From assembly GCA_002478565.1 (NCBI GenBank), contig DLPC01000023.1, positions 161,981 through 225,980 of the forward strand: 64,000 nucleotides of DNA. The letters are read 5' to 3'. The translations under genes and the position numbers were made by a program. A model generated the notes under the pieces. The model was given only the letters and a program-made list of their open reading frames with translations. It searched no databases and was not told the DNA's origin. Each line of letters opens with the position of its first letter. Position 1 is the stretch's first letter. This document shows positions 7,239 through 17,198 of this stretch, one piece after another. This DNA comes from Flavobacteriales bacterium UBA7468 (GTDB lineage: Bacteria; Bacteroidota; Bacteroidia; Flavobacteriales_D; Crocinitomicaceae).

Positions 7239-10200
7239 AAAAAAATTTTCGGATCGCTTTATTTTTTGTACTGACGGGTTTACAATTAATCCATGCTCAG
7301 ACTTTTCCTAATGAACGCGATAAATTTGTCAAGACGTGGCAACAGTTAGTTACGGATGAAGCAGCGTTGTCTTATTTAAAGGGTGATTTTTCTCAGCAAA
7401 TCAAAGGATCATTGCTCAATGAATCACAGTTTAAAAAACTCGTTGACAACTGCAATTCATTGGCTAAAAAAGAGGTGCCAACGTTTCCAGAAATCTATCA
7501 TTTCATGATGGCCAATATTGCCATCGTGGAGCGAAAAGTGAATCCGAGCTTGGCCAATCCTTGGACACAATATGTATTTAACTACGCTGCAAGTCCGGAT
7601 GAAAAACTCAGCTCCTTCTTACAGTTTTCAGTAGATTTTTTTCAAGATTTTTCCTTTTTCAAGGATGCGAATTACCGTTGGACCTCCAGTGGTGGAACAG
7701 TTGAATGGTTCGAAGCAAAAACATTACAACTAAAAATTCAAGGAGCCAATTTGAAATGTTATTACTTCACCAAACAAGGTAATCAGGATTCTATCGTAGT
7801 TTATAACACATCTGGTGTATTTGATGTGCTCAGCAAAAAATGGGTGGGATCTATGGGTACTGTTAATTGGGAAAAAGTTGGATTGCCAAAATCAGAAACC
7901 TATGCCGTATTCAAAAACTACAAATGTGACTTCAATTCTGCCAAACTCAAGGCAGATTCTGTCTTATTGACCACTCCTTATTTTAGCACTCCAATCCTAG
8001 GAAAACTCACGGATCTGACCTACATGGATCTTACCGAACAAGAAGCGGCTCCAAAATTCAGTTCTTATGAACAGCGCCTAAAAATTGTCAATCTCCGCGA
8101 GCAAATGGACTACGACGGCAGCTTTACCTTGAATGGCGCCGATTTTATTGGTAAAGGAACAGCAAGTAATCCGGCAAAACTCATATTTAAAAGAGGAGGA
8201 AAGGCACTTTTTGAAATCAGTGCGGATGGTTTTGAAATGAGCCCTCAACAAATTGTAGCAAGAGATGCAAAGGCTGTGATGCGCTACAAGAATGGTGATT
8301 CTATTAGTATCCAAGAGTGCTTTTTTACATTCGACGAAGCCCAACAATTATTGCGCTTGTCTGCCGGGCAAAAAGGAACCGAATACTTCCCATTTTTAGA
8401 CAGCTACTTCAAGGTTTATTGTTATGCGCCCATTTTAAATTGGAAAAAAGGAAGCCCTGAACCTTATTTTACTTTTGATGTGGGGACCGCACAGGAAAGA
8501 AAAATGGCTCGTTTTGAATCGATGGATTATTTTGATGCTAATTTATATGGCAAATTTTCAGGGGTTGGGGGTGTTCATCCTTTTAATCAATTGGCAAACC
8601 TGGCTAACGATCGCGGAGTAACGTCATTTACAGAAGGCGAACTGGCCAATGCCATGAAAAAAACCATTGATCAAGTAAAACCTCTTTTTGTTGATTTAGC
8701 GGCAGCAGGTTTCTTAATCGCTGAACCTAAACAAAAAAAATGGCAAATTGCGCCAAAATTACTGGCTTATGCCGCCGCTAGTCAAGGTACTACCGATTTC
8801 GATAATTTACGCATCGAAAGCGACCTTCGAAAATCTCAAGAACAGGCCTATGCCACGATTCAGCTTGACCAACAAGTGCTTTATGTCCGTGAGGTAAAAC
8901 AGATAGTGCTCTCGGCGACACAACAAGTCAGCTTGTATCCAGATACAACCTTGGTGACTGTTTTGCAAAACCGAGATATTGTTTTCTCAGGTCTTTTGAA
9001 AGCAGGTAAATGCGAGATTCTTACCAAACAAGCAAAATTCGAATACGACAATTTCTTAGTCAATCTATATACAACTCTTGATACACGATTTAGAGTAAAG
9101 CCATTACAAAAAGAGGATGGCACTACTCCTATTGAAATGCTCAGTTCTCTCAAAGGATTGAGGGGCACTGTTTATATTGACTTACCTGCTAATAAAGCTG
9201 GAAAAGTGGCCGCAAATGGGCGTTTTCCTTACCTCACAACAGCGGCACCGTCATTTGTGTACTACAATAAACCAGAAATTTTACGTGGCGCTTATGATAG
9301 CACACGATTTTATTACCAAGTAGCCAACTTTGAATTGGATAGTCTAGATAACTTTTCGGAGCAAAACTTAAAACTCGAGGGTCAGCTCATTTCAGCAGGT
9401 ATTTTTCCAAAGCTCAATGAGCCGTTGCGCATCATGAAAGATTATTCTTTTGGTTTTGTAACTGCAGCACCACCCGAAGGTTTAGCGTTCTATGAAACGA
9501 GTTCAAAATATAAAAATCAAATATATCTTTCCAATAATGGCTTGCAAGGTTCCGGAACCATTGAGTTTTTACATACCACGGCCATTTCCAAAAAACTGAC
9601 TTTTTTACCCGATTCAGCCATAGGGCTAGTTAAGTTTTCTGCTCCCGTAAGAAGTACAGGTGTTCGTTATCCAGTTGCAAGTGCTGAAAAAGCATACATG
9701 AGTTATCAGCCTAAAAAAGCAAGTATGAAAATAGCCAGCTATGGGGATGAGTTTCTGACACTTTTTGCTGAAAATGCGGCACTCGATGGTGAAATTACGA
9801 TTGATCAGAAAGCCATGACCGGTAAAGGTGCTTTTTTCTATAAGGATGCGCAGCTAACTGCCAAAGATTTTCAATTCACGGACGTCGATGTCCGTTCGGA
9901 TAATGCAGCATTTGCATTACGCAATAGGTTTTCATCTTATGGAGAAAATCCATTAGCGATTCAATCTGATGAGATGAAGGCCCATCTTAGTTTTGAAAAA
10001 AGAGTAGGGGAATTTATTTCAAACGGGACCAAGCGCATCATGTTTCCAGCCAATGATTACTATTGTCAAATGGACAAATTCAACTGGTTCATGGATGCTG
10101 AAACCCTTGACTTCAAGAAAAATAAAGGTGGAGAAACCACCTTTGAAAGTGGGGCGGACCTCACTAAAAATAATTTTTATTCGACAGCAGTAAAGCAAGA

Positions 10201-11743
10201 TTCCTTACAATTCAAATCCTTGAGCGCCAAGTATGACCTCAAAACACAACTCATTGTTTGTGATGAAGTAGATTTCATTCAAGTAGGGGATGCGCGTATA
10301 TTTCCGGATTCTTCACGGGTGCGCATTCGGAAAGCTGCAGCAATGGATAGTCTAAAAAATGCCAAAGTTTTGGCCAATTATATCACCAAATTCCATCGTT
10401 TCGAACAAGCAAATATTCATATAGATGGACGCTTTGCCTACAATGGCACTGCCTGGTATCCGTATTATGACCGCGATTCTGTTCGCTCCACGATTCAAAT
10501 GGCAAAAATTACCTACGAACAAACTAAAACAGTGGCAGAAGGATTAGTTGCCGAAAAAGCATCTTTTCAACTGAGCCCCGAATTTGCTTATTTTGGCAAG
10601 GTACGTATCGAAGCTAGTAATCCGGGCCTCATTCTGGATGGTTCGACCAAATTGGCTCATCCTTGTCAATACAACAAGTCCTGGATGGCCTTTAAAGACA
10701 CCATTAACGCCAAGCAAATTCAAATACCAATTACTGATAACCCCAAAGATGCATCAGGTCGAAATCTGGCCGTTGGTTTTGTATGGAGACAAACTGAACG
10801 CAAAGACAGTTTGCGTATTTATCCTGCTTTCCTTTCTGTTAAAGAAGGCCCCCAAGATCCCAATGTTTTCAGTGCTTCCGGATACGTTCAATACAATGTG
10901 ACGAAAAAGCAATTTGAATTAGGATCCAAAGCCCGATTAGAAAGAACCGATTCTTTGTCGAACTTGTTAGTACTCGATGCCGAGACCTGCGAACTTTCTG
11001 GCTTCGGCGCAATCAACTTAGGGATCCAAACAGGTGAATTTCAAGTAGATCTTTATGGTAAAATCTCCTACGACCGCGAGCTCAAAAGGACTAAAATTTC
11101 AGCCAATGCAAAGGTTCAGATACCTTTGGATAACAGTATTCTCAACGCCATGGTAGATCAATTCAAAGCTGCAGAAAATGCGCCAGAGTGGGGCCTGAAA
11201 AAACCAATTTATGGACTCAGAAATAGCCTCAGCTTTTGGTCAAACGCTAAAGAAGCGCAAGAAGTTTTCAAGGATTTTGATGAAGAAAAACTCAAAAAAA
11301 TGCCAACAGGCTTGCAACAGACATTTATTTTGAGTGGAATAGTGCTGGAAAGTTTTGGTAGTGATCAGCCGAGTTCAAAGAAAAATGAGAAAGGCCTTTT
11401 AAGCACTGCTCAGTCTGTTGGGCTCATTAGTATTAATGGTCAGGCGATTAATCAGCCCGTAGAGTTAACCCAGAGCTATGTACAGTGTTTTTCTGATCAG
11501 TGTAACCCGAGCCTCATTTGGGATATGCAAAGTTTTGACGGCACGCGCTACGTATTCTCTCATGAACAAGATAAAAAAGACGGTTTGCTCTCTATTTATA
11601 GCTCAAATAAAACGTTCTTGACAGCCATTGAAAACATCAAAGCAGAGAAACGTCAAACTAAAAATTTGAAATATGAGCCTATTGACGAAACTGCTGCCTC
11701 AGCAATTTTAGCTAAATTACGCTCCTATTTATTGTACAAGTAA
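7235..11743 (+). CDS. Very large secreted protein of unknown function
   Basis: 1502 residues from ATG 7235, which overlaps the prmA stop; it begins a signal peptide ending in LIHA-Q. No catalytic family is recognised. The chain is beta-rich with recurring strand-turn units (for example around residues 290-320, 640-700 and 860-900, phrases like GKG.FFYKDA.LTAKDFQF) that recall solvent-exposed beta-solenoid or beta-jellyroll stacks of envelope proteins. A helical insert near residues 455-520 (GELANAMKKTIDQVKPLFVDLAAAGFL then KKWQIAP) looks like a winged-helix fold, odd for a secreted protein. No T9SS C-terminal domain is seen. Function unknown; being between prmA and plsY it is probably a conserved core gene rather than acquired. 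Confidence 0.8.
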   Translation: MKKNFRIALFFVLTGLQLIHAQTFPNERDKFVKTWQQLVTDEAALSYLKGDFSQQIKGSLLNESQFKKLVDNCNSLAKKEVPTFPEIYHFMMANIAIVERKVNPSLANPWTQYVFNYAASPDEKLSSFLQFSVDFFQDFSFFKDANYRWTSSGGTVEWFEAKTLQLKIQGANLKCYYFTKQGNQDSIVVYNTSGVFDVLSKKWVGSMGTVNWEKVGLPKSETYAVFKNYKCDFNSAKLKADSVLLTTPYFSTPILGKLTDLTYMDLTEQEAAPKFSSYEQRLKIVNLREQMDYDGSFTLNGADFIGKGTASNPAKLIFKRGGKALFEISADGFEMSPQQIVARDAKAVMRYKNGDSISIQECFFTFDEAQQLLRLSAGQKGTEYFPFLDSYFKVYCYAPILNWKKGSPEPYFTFDVGTAQERKMARFESMDYFDANLYGKFSGVGGVHPFNQLANLANDRGVTSFTEGELANAMKKTIDQVKPLFVDLAAAGFLIAEPKQKKWQIAPKLLAYAAASQGTTDFDNLRIESDLRKSQEQAYATIQLDQQVLYVREVKQIVLSATQQVSLYPDTTLVTVLQNRDIVFSGLLKAGKCEILTKQAKFEYDNFLVNLYTTLDTRFRVKPLQKEDGTTPIEMLSSLKGLRGTVYIDLPANKAGKVAANGRFPYLTTAAPSFVYYNKPEILRGAYDSTRFYYQVANFELDSLDNFSEQNLKLEGQLISAGIFPKLNEPLRIMKDYSFGFVTAAPPEGLAFYETSSKYKNQIYLSNNGLQGSGTIEFLHTTAISKKLTFLPDSAIGLVKFSAPVRSTGVRYPVASAEKAYMSYQPKKASMKIASYGDEFLTLFAENAALDGEITIDQKAMTGKGAFFYKDAQLTAKDFQFTDVDVRSDNAAFALRNRFSSYGENPLAIQSDEMKAHLSFEKRVGEFISNGTKRIMFPANDYYCQMDKFNWFMDAETLDFKKNKGGETTFESGADLTKNNFYSTAVKQDSLQFKSLSAKYDLKTQLIVCDEVDFIQVGDARIFPDSSRVRIRKAAAMDSLKNAKVLANYITKFHRFEQANIHIDGRFAYNGTAWYPYYDRDSVRSTIQMAKITYEQTKTVAEGLVAEKASFQLSPEFAYFGKVRIEASNPGLILDGSTKLAHPCQYNKSWMAFKDTINAKQIQIPITDNPKDASGRNLAVGFVWRQTERKDSLRIYPAFLSVKEGPQDPNVFSASGYVQYNVTKKQFELGSKARLERTDSLSNLLVLDAETCELSGFGAINLGIQTGEFQVDLYGKISYDRELKRTKISANAKVQIPLDNSILNAMVDQFKAAENAPEWGLKKPIYGLRNSLSFWSNAKEAQEVFKDFDEEKLKKMPTGLQQTFILSGIVLESFGSDQPSSKKNEKGLLSTAQSVGLISINGQAINQPVELTQSYVQCFSDQCNPSLIWDMQSFDGTRYVFSHEQDKKDGLLSIYSSNKTFLTAIENIKAEKRQTKNLKYEPIDETAASAILAKLRSYLLYK

Positions 11744-11744
11744 T

Positions 11745-12380
11745 ATGAATTTGCTCGCTTTAATCATAGTTTTGGCCTACCTATTAGGATCCATCCCAAG
11801 TGCTGTTTGGGTAGGCAAATATTTCAAAGGCATTGACATCCGAGAGCATGGCAGCAAAAATGCAGGTGCCACCAATACCTTTCGGGTACTCGGTAAACGC
11901 TATGGTTGGTTGGTGTTAGTCGTAGATGTTGCTAAAGGTACTATTGCCAGTTGTCTTCCATATTTCTTTGCAAGTACTTGGTTTGCTGGCTACAAGGATG
12001 AATTTTTAATTCTACAATTGACTGCTGCTTTTTTTGCAGTCTTTGGTCATGTTTTTCCTGTCTTTGCTCAGTTTAGAGGCGGCAAAGGGGTTGCCACTTC
12101 ATTAGGAGTCATCATTGGCATCAATCCACCGGCAGCGGCAGTTTGTTTGGCAATTTTCCTAATCGTGTTTATCAGCAGTGGTTTTGTTTCGCTTGGTTCA
12201 ATTACCGCATCATTATTTTTTCCGGTCGTTTCATATTTCTTAATTCATGATGACACCCGCATCATGATCATCTTTACCGTGATTCTCGGTATTTCAGTGA
12301 TTTGGGCCCATCGCAAGAACATAGAACGCCTGATCAACGGTACAGAAAATCGCATGAACCTTTTTGCAAAAAAATCGTAA
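11745..12380 (+). CDS. plsY: Acyl-phosphate glycerol-3-phosphate acyltransferase
   Basis: 211 residues, five or so membrane segments. Transfers acyl from acyl-phosphate to glycerol-3-phosphate, the first step of phospholipid synthesis. All three PlsY motifs are visible: GSIPSA (about residues 16-21), HGSKNAGATN (about 36-45) and FRGGKGVATSLG (about 109-120), with an HRKNI.R motif near the C-terminus. Starts one base after the preceding stop. Confidence 0.95.
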   Translation: MNLLALIIVLAYLLGSIPSAVWVGKYFKGIDIREHGSKNAGATNTFRVLGKRYGWLVLVVDVAKGTIASCLPYFFASTWFAGYKDEFLILQLTAAFFAVFGHVFPVFAQFRGGKGVATSLGVIIGINPPAAAVCLAIFLIVFISSGFVSLGSITASLFFPVVSYFLIHDDTRIMIIFTVILGISVIWAHRKNIERLINGTENRMNLFAKKS

Positions 12381-12397
12381 GTTAAACGTTTAGCTTA
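12378..12397. repeat. Imperfect palindrome at the plsY stop
   Basis: taagttaaac and gtttagctta form a 20-base palindrome with one non-pairing position, starting on the plsY stop codon and ending 6 bases before the next gene. Could be a weak hairpin or an operator. Confidence 0.35.
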
Positions 12398-12403
12398 CTG
12401 AAT

Positions 12404-15400
12404 TTGCTTCAAAGAAATAATTTTATTTTTTTCATTTGTTTGCTGCTTAGTGTTTTCACAAACGCTTATGGGCAAAATCAAGCACTGCTTGAAAAGGAAG
12501 CAGCTGACTTTTATCAGAAAAAAGATTTCAATAATGCTTTAACGGCGTATCGCCAATTGCTCGCCAAAGATCAGCTCAATCCGAATTTCAATTTTCGTTA
12601 TGGCCATTGTTTGTATGAAGTAGCAGACCAAAACGACGCAGCCAAGTATTTTGATCTTATATTGGCCAATCAACTCACCGCAGATCCTTTGGTATATTAT
12701 TACCGGGCTCGTATTTTTCAGCACCAGTATTTTTTCAGCAAAGCCATTCAAGCTTTCGAGCAATATGAAAAACTTACTGTGGGGCAAAAAAACGCGCTTG
12801 ACGTTACTGAATTCAAAAAACAATGTCAAAGAGGGCAAAATGAGTTTAAAAAATTCAAAACGCTTCCTTTTCTGAATACCAAGGAAGTTGAACTCGAGAA
12901 ATTTTACTTCAAATACCCATTTTCTGAGGATGGATACAGTATTTATGAAGCAGCAGATGTCTTACCAAAATATAATGTAAAAAAAGGCTACATGCCGATT
13001 TATTGTTACCGCCGTGCGATGAAATATCGCATTGTTGCGGCATATGATGGTAGTGATCAGCTCGATTTATTTATACAGAAAAAGGACGCCGCTAATAATT
13101 GGGCGAGTTTAACGAAGATAGCGGGGGGTGTCAATACCAACGCGAATGAGAACTTTGGATTTTACGACGAAGAAACACAAACATTGTATTACAGCTCGCT
13201 AGCCAACAGCATAGGTGGCTACGATTTGTACAAAGCACAACTCGATTTGAAAACAGGCCTAAGTACAGCACCAGAACGCTTGCCTTACCCGTATTCAAGC
13301 CCTGAAGACGACTTTCTTTATGTGATTGATCGGATCCAAGAAAAAGTGTTTTTTGCGAGTAACAGAGCAGGGGTGGCTCAGCGTTGCGAAATTTACAGCT
13401 TGGCGCTCGAACAAGAGATACAACAGCCATTTATTTTTTCAGGCACCTTTATTAATCAACAGAATAGCCAGCAAAACACAGCCAGTTTTACCTATATCGA
13501 TTTAGCCTCACAGACAGCTTATGGGCCATTTCTAAGTGAAACAGATGGCTCATTTATGATTGTTTTACCTCAAAAAGGTAGTTTTCGTTTAGACATACAG
13601 CTAGAAGGGGCTTCAGCACCTTATCAAACCAGTTTTGTAATACCAATACTTAAAGATCAAGAACAATTGCGACAACAGGTCATTTATGAAGTTACCGAAT
13701 TAGGAAAAGAAAAATATACGGTCATTAATAGTATTATTCCAGCTGATCTCGAACAGCAAGTGGAGCTGCTCACAAATGCACAAGTTCGTTTACAAGGTGG
13801 CGAGCTCAAGCAGACACAATTTGCATTTACAACTAAATCGAGTGAAAGTAGCCCTTTGTTGAGTCGTTTTGCCTGGCCGAATACTGATACGTTGGCTTTA
13901 TTAGCTCACCTTACAGACTCACTTTTAGCCGCTGAAGTGAGTCTCGAAAATCAAGTCCGTCTTACGGAAGTATTGCGCAAAGATTTCGAACAGAAATTAG
14001 CGCAGCGCGAGCTTTTACTTTCGAAAGGAGCCTCTGAAGAACTCGAACAAATCAATGAAGAATTGGCTTTCATCAAAAATTGGCTCAGTATCAATCAGGC
14101 TGCCAATATTCCGAATTTAGAAATCTTGAAACAAATTCAGCAAGCCAATGAAAAGATATCAGAATGGCAGTATACGCAACAACCAGATTCTATTCTTCAT
14201 TACTTAGAAATACTCGATGCGCAACTGAGTACCTTTCTTCAAATTGCCGCTTTTGATGGGGAAAAGGCACTTGAGCTTGAGCAGCAAAAAACGCAAATAG
14301 CATTGGCTCAAAATGTTAAATCCATTCAAACTGAAAAACAAAACCTCAGTCAAACTCAAGCACAAATCCAAGCGCAAGAGAAAAGCCTTGATTTACAGTC
14401 AAAAAAAGAACAGCTTACCACACAACAAAGAATTGCGCAATTGAAAAAACAACAAGAAATTACGCAAGCTAACCTAGCAGAACTGGAGCAGCAACGTGCG
14501 CAACAAGAAAAGTACCTGCTTACCTTTGATCAAGATGTTTTAAAAGAAATTTACCTTGCAAGATCAGAGCGTCAAGATTTACCGAGATATGATCTTACGG
14601 TTTCTATGGAAGAATTATTGTCTCAATATGAGCAGCAAGAAGAATTGTTAAAGGAGTTAGCATTCGTTTCAAATAAGGAATCGATTTCTAGCGAAGGAAA
14701 TCCAATTAAAGAAGAGGTCTCATCAAATCAAGAATTAAAAACGAAGGAGGAAACTATTTCTAGCGAAGGAAATCCAATCAAGGAAGGGATCTCATCGAAT
14801 CAAGAATTAAAAACGAAGGAAGAATCCATTTCTAACGAAGGAAATCAAATTAAAGAGGAGCTTTCTTCGAATCAAGAAAATCCAAGCGAAGAGCAAATCG
14901 TTTCGAACCAAGGAAATCAAATTAAAGAGGAGCTTTCTTCGAATCAAGTGAATCAAGCAATAAAAACGAAGGAAGAATCCATTTCTAGCGAAGGAAATCC
15001 AATCAAGGAAGGGATCTCATCGAATCAAGAAAATCCAAGCGAAGAGCAAATCGTTTCGAACCAAGCGAATCAAATTAAAGAGGAGCTTTCTTCGAATCAA
15101 GAAAATCCAAGCGAAGAGCAAATCGCTTCGAACCAAGCGAATCAAAATAAAGAGGAGCTTTCTTCGAATCAAGTGAATCAAGCAATAAAAACGAAGGAAG
15201 AATCCATTTCTAGCGAAGTAAATCCTATCAAAGAAGAAATCTCTTCGAATCAAGAAAATCCAAGCGAAGAGCAAATCGCTTCGAACCAAGCGAATCAAAA
15301 CAAAGAGGAGGTCACTTCAAATCAAGTGAATCAAAATAAAGAGGAGTTTACTTCAAATCAAGCGAATCAAGTAATAAAAACGAAGGAGGAATTGCGCTCA

Positions 15401-17182
15401 AATGAAGAGAAATCAAGTTCAGTAAATCCAATCAAAGAAGAAATCGCTTCGAACCAAGCGAATCAAAACAAAGAGGAGCTTTCTTCGAATCAAGTAAATC
15501 CGAACGAAGAGCAAATCGCTTCGAATCAAGAAAAGTTAAGCGCGATAGAAAGGATTGCAACTCAATTGAAGGAAGAACAAGGCGAATACCTCACCATGAA
15601 CATTCCAACTTTTGTACTGAAGAATGAAAATTTGGAAGCTTTAGATAATGAGCTGATGCTACCAGTAGCGGATAAACAATCTGAAGCCGAATTGGCCAGT
15701 GAGCAATGGCGATCTTATATGATTTATTTGGAACAACGTGATTCCATGGAACAATTAAAGGCACAAATCATTCTCATTAACAAGGAAATCGAGCAATTAG
15801 AATTGACGCTACTTGATACACCGACAGAAGCGTTGAGCGAACAACTCTTGGTTAAAGTACAAGAGCAACAAGCAGCAATTACAGCGCTTAGAAACCTACA
15901 TGCTCAAGTTTTAGCAGGGGAAAATCAAGCTCAATTTGAATCTTTGTTTGCACTTGGATATTTACCGCCATATGAATTGATTTCAACAGCTTCTGCAAAT
16001 CCATCCACGTCTTATTCAACGATTTCATCAACATTTACCTCAACAACCTCGTCATCCTCGTCAACAACATCAACATCAACAACATCCTTAGCCCTTACAA
16101 CTATTCCTTTTGAAATCAATAAGCAAGCTAATTTGGCCAGCATCCCGATCGGTTTGCCTTGTCCACAAGGATTGGTTTTTAGGGTGCAAGTTGGTGCATT
16201 TAGAAAACCTATTCCGGCTGGTAAATTTACTGAGTTTAGCCCTGTAGATGGGCGTGTTTTGGCTAATGGTTTGACGGTTGTAATGGCGGGTTATTTCAGT
16301 TCTTCAGCGGAGGCATTAAAGCAAAGAAATGTCATAAGAAGCTTGGGTTATGCAGATGCGTTTATTGTGGCTTACAATGGTTGTGAGCGTCTGAATTATA
16401 CCAATGCAGTTCAACTCGAAGCAGCTCAACAACCAAAAGGTAAAGCACTCGTTAAAAGCAGCATTTTTGAAACACCAGGAGAAGCTTTGTACTATACGGT
16501 TCAAGTGGGAGTGTATAATCGTCCGTTACAGTCTGAAAAACAACTTGGTTTACCAGAATTGATCGAAGCTCAGACGGCAAAGGGGCAATTCAGATATGCA
16601 AGTGGGCGTTTTGATCAACTTGCCAAGGCAAAAGAAAGACAACGCCTTGCAGTTGCTAAAGGCATCACAGATGCATTTATTGTGGCTTACTATCAAGGAA
16701 AAAGGATAAGCCTTGCTGAGGCTAAGCAGTTGCTTGCGCAGGGAGTGAATATGGATACAAAATCAACCAAACAAAACTTCCAAGAGCCAAAACCTACTGC
16801 CTTACCATTAGCGACGGTTCCGTTACTCCCCGTTAAAAAGCAACTTAAAGTGGTAGACCAATACGTTCGGTACGAAACGAATTGTACGGATTGTGTGGAA
16901 AAGCTTGAACAGCTCAACAAACTGGGTGTATTCACGCATGTCAGTTCAGATAAAATTAGTTCAGCGCAATTGAACGAAAGTACATTGACAACCTTGCAAC
17001 GCTACTACCTCAAAGGCTTTAAAGTCCAATCAAAGCAATTACAAGGGCCTTTTCAGACCCTAGTTGTGAAAGAACAAGAGCTCAGTGGTGCTCAGATGGA
17101 TTGGTTGTTGCGACAAGCTTCTCCTTATTTATTGGAGCAACCCAATAATGGTGAAATACTCATTTCAGTTGAAATTGAGTAG
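12404..17182 (+). CDS. Giant TPR, beta-propeller-like, coiled-coil and SPOR protein with repeat array
   Basis: 1592 residues. The start must be TTG at 12404 (or CTG two codons earlier): no ATG lies between the in-frame stop at 12383 and the signal peptide, which ends at NAYG-Q. Order: TPR repeats (about residues 25-130), a beta-rich segment with NANENFGFYDEE and PEDDFLYV motifs like PD40/WD40-type propellers (about 180-345), a long coiled coil rich in Q/E/L (about 460-750), a tandem array of SNQ/NPIKEE units (about 755-1045), another coiled coil (about 1090-1180), a Ser/Thr stretch (about 1195-1230), two SPOR-like domains (FRVQVGAF near 1258, YTVQVGVY near 1362) and a C-terminal beta domain. 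SPOR-like domains bind denuded peptidoglycan. The layout suggests an envelope scaffold that ties the periplasm to peptidoglycan (inference). Confidence 0.8.
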   Translation: MLQRNNFIFFICLLLSVFTNAYGQNQALLEKEAADFYQKKDFNNALTAYRQLLAKDQLNPNFNFRYGHCLYEVADQNDAAKYFDLILANQLTADPLVYYYRARIFQHQYFFSKAIQAFEQYEKLTVGQKNALDVTEFKKQCQRGQNEFKKFKTLPFLNTKEVELEKFYFKYPFSEDGYSIYEAADVLPKYNVKKGYMPIYCYRRAMKYRIVAAYDGSDQLDLFIQKKDAANNWASLTKIAGGVNTNANENFGFYDEETQTLYYSSLANSIGGYDLYKAQLDLKTGLSTAPERLPYPYSSPEDDFLYVIDRIQEKVFFASNRAGVAQRCEIYSLALEQEIQQPFIFSGTFINQQNSQQNTASFTYIDLASQTAYGPFLSETDGSFMIVLPQKGSFRLDIQLEGASAPYQTSFVIPILKDQEQLRQQVIYEVTELGKEKYTVINSIIPADLEQQVELLTNAQVRLQGGELKQTQFAFTTKSSESSPLLSRFAWPNTDTLALLAHLTDSLLAAEVSLENQVRLTEVLRKDFEQKLAQRELLLSKGASEELEQINEELAFIKNWLSINQAANIPNLEILKQIQQANEKISEWQYTQQPDSILHYLEILDAQLSTFLQIAAFDGEKALELEQQKTQIALAQNVKSIQTEKQNLSQTQAQIQAQEKSLDLQSKKEQLTTQQRIAQLKKQQEITQANLAELEQQRAQQEKYLLTFDQDVLKEIYLARSERQDLPRYDLTVSMEELLSQYEQQEELLKELAFVSNKESISSEGNPIKEEVSSNQELKTKEETISSEGNPIKEGISSNQELKTKEESISNEGNQIKEELSSNQENPSEEQIVSNQGNQIKEELSSNQVNQAIKTKEESISSEGNPIKEGISSNQENPSEEQIVSNQANQIKEELSSNQENPSEEQIASNQANQNKEELSSNQVNQAIKTKEESISSEVNPIKEEISSNQENPSEEQIASNQANQNKEEVTSNQVNQNKEEFTSNQANQVIKTKEELRSNEEKSSSVNPIKEEIASNQANQNKEELSSNQVNPNEEQIASNQEKLSAIERIATQLKEEQGEYLTMNIPTFVLKNENLEALDNELMLPVADKQSEAELASEQWRSYMIYLEQRDSMEQLKAQIILINKEIEQLELTLLDTPTEALSEQLLVKVQEQQAAITALRNLHAQVLAGENQAQFESLFALGYLPPYELISTASANPSTSYSTISSTFTSTTSSSSSTTSTSTTSLALTTIPFEINKQANLASIPIGLPCPQGLVFRVQVGAFRKPIPAGKFTEFSPVDGRVLANGLTVVMAGYFSSSAEALKQRNVIRSLGYADAFIVAYNGCERLNYTNAVQLEAAQQPKGKALVKSSIFETPGEALYYTVQVGVYNRPLQSEKQLGLPELIEAQTAKGQFRYASGRFDQLAKAKERQRLAVAKGITDAFIVAYYQGKRISLAEAKQLLAQGVNMDTKSTKQNFQEPKPTALPLATVPLLPVKKQLKVVDQYVRYETNCTDCVEKLEQLNKLGVFTHVSSDKISSAQLNESTLTTLQRYYLKGFKVQSKQLQGPFQTLVVKEQELSGAQMDWLLRQASPYLLEQPNNGEILISVEIE
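14668..15540 (+). repeat. In-frame tandem repeat array (SNQ..NP/NQ..KEE units)
   Basis: About 870 bases encoding 10-13-residue units such as SSNQENPSEEQ, ASNQANQNKEE and SISSEGNPIKEE, arranged in higher-order blocks. Copies are almost identical at DNA level (for example around 14875-14945, 15030-15100, 15105-15175 and 15245-15310), which points to recent duplication by slippage or recombination. All copies keep the reading frame. Confidence 0.9.
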
Positions 17183-17198
17183 TATTATTTCAACTGAA
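17164..17198. terminator. Perfect inverted repeat spanning two convergent stop codons
   Basis: ttcagttgaaat (17164-17175) and atttcaactgaa (17187-17198) are exact reverse complements, loop 11 bases containing both stop codons (17180-17182 plus, 17185-17187 minus). No clear T-run follows in either direction, so termination is plausible but unproven. Confidence 0.5.

Noticed and set aside
15017..15298. A 93-codon frame on the minus strand in the repeat array
   Set aside because: It is the reverse image of the tandem repeats (its own sequence is repetitive in the same period) and has no start context.
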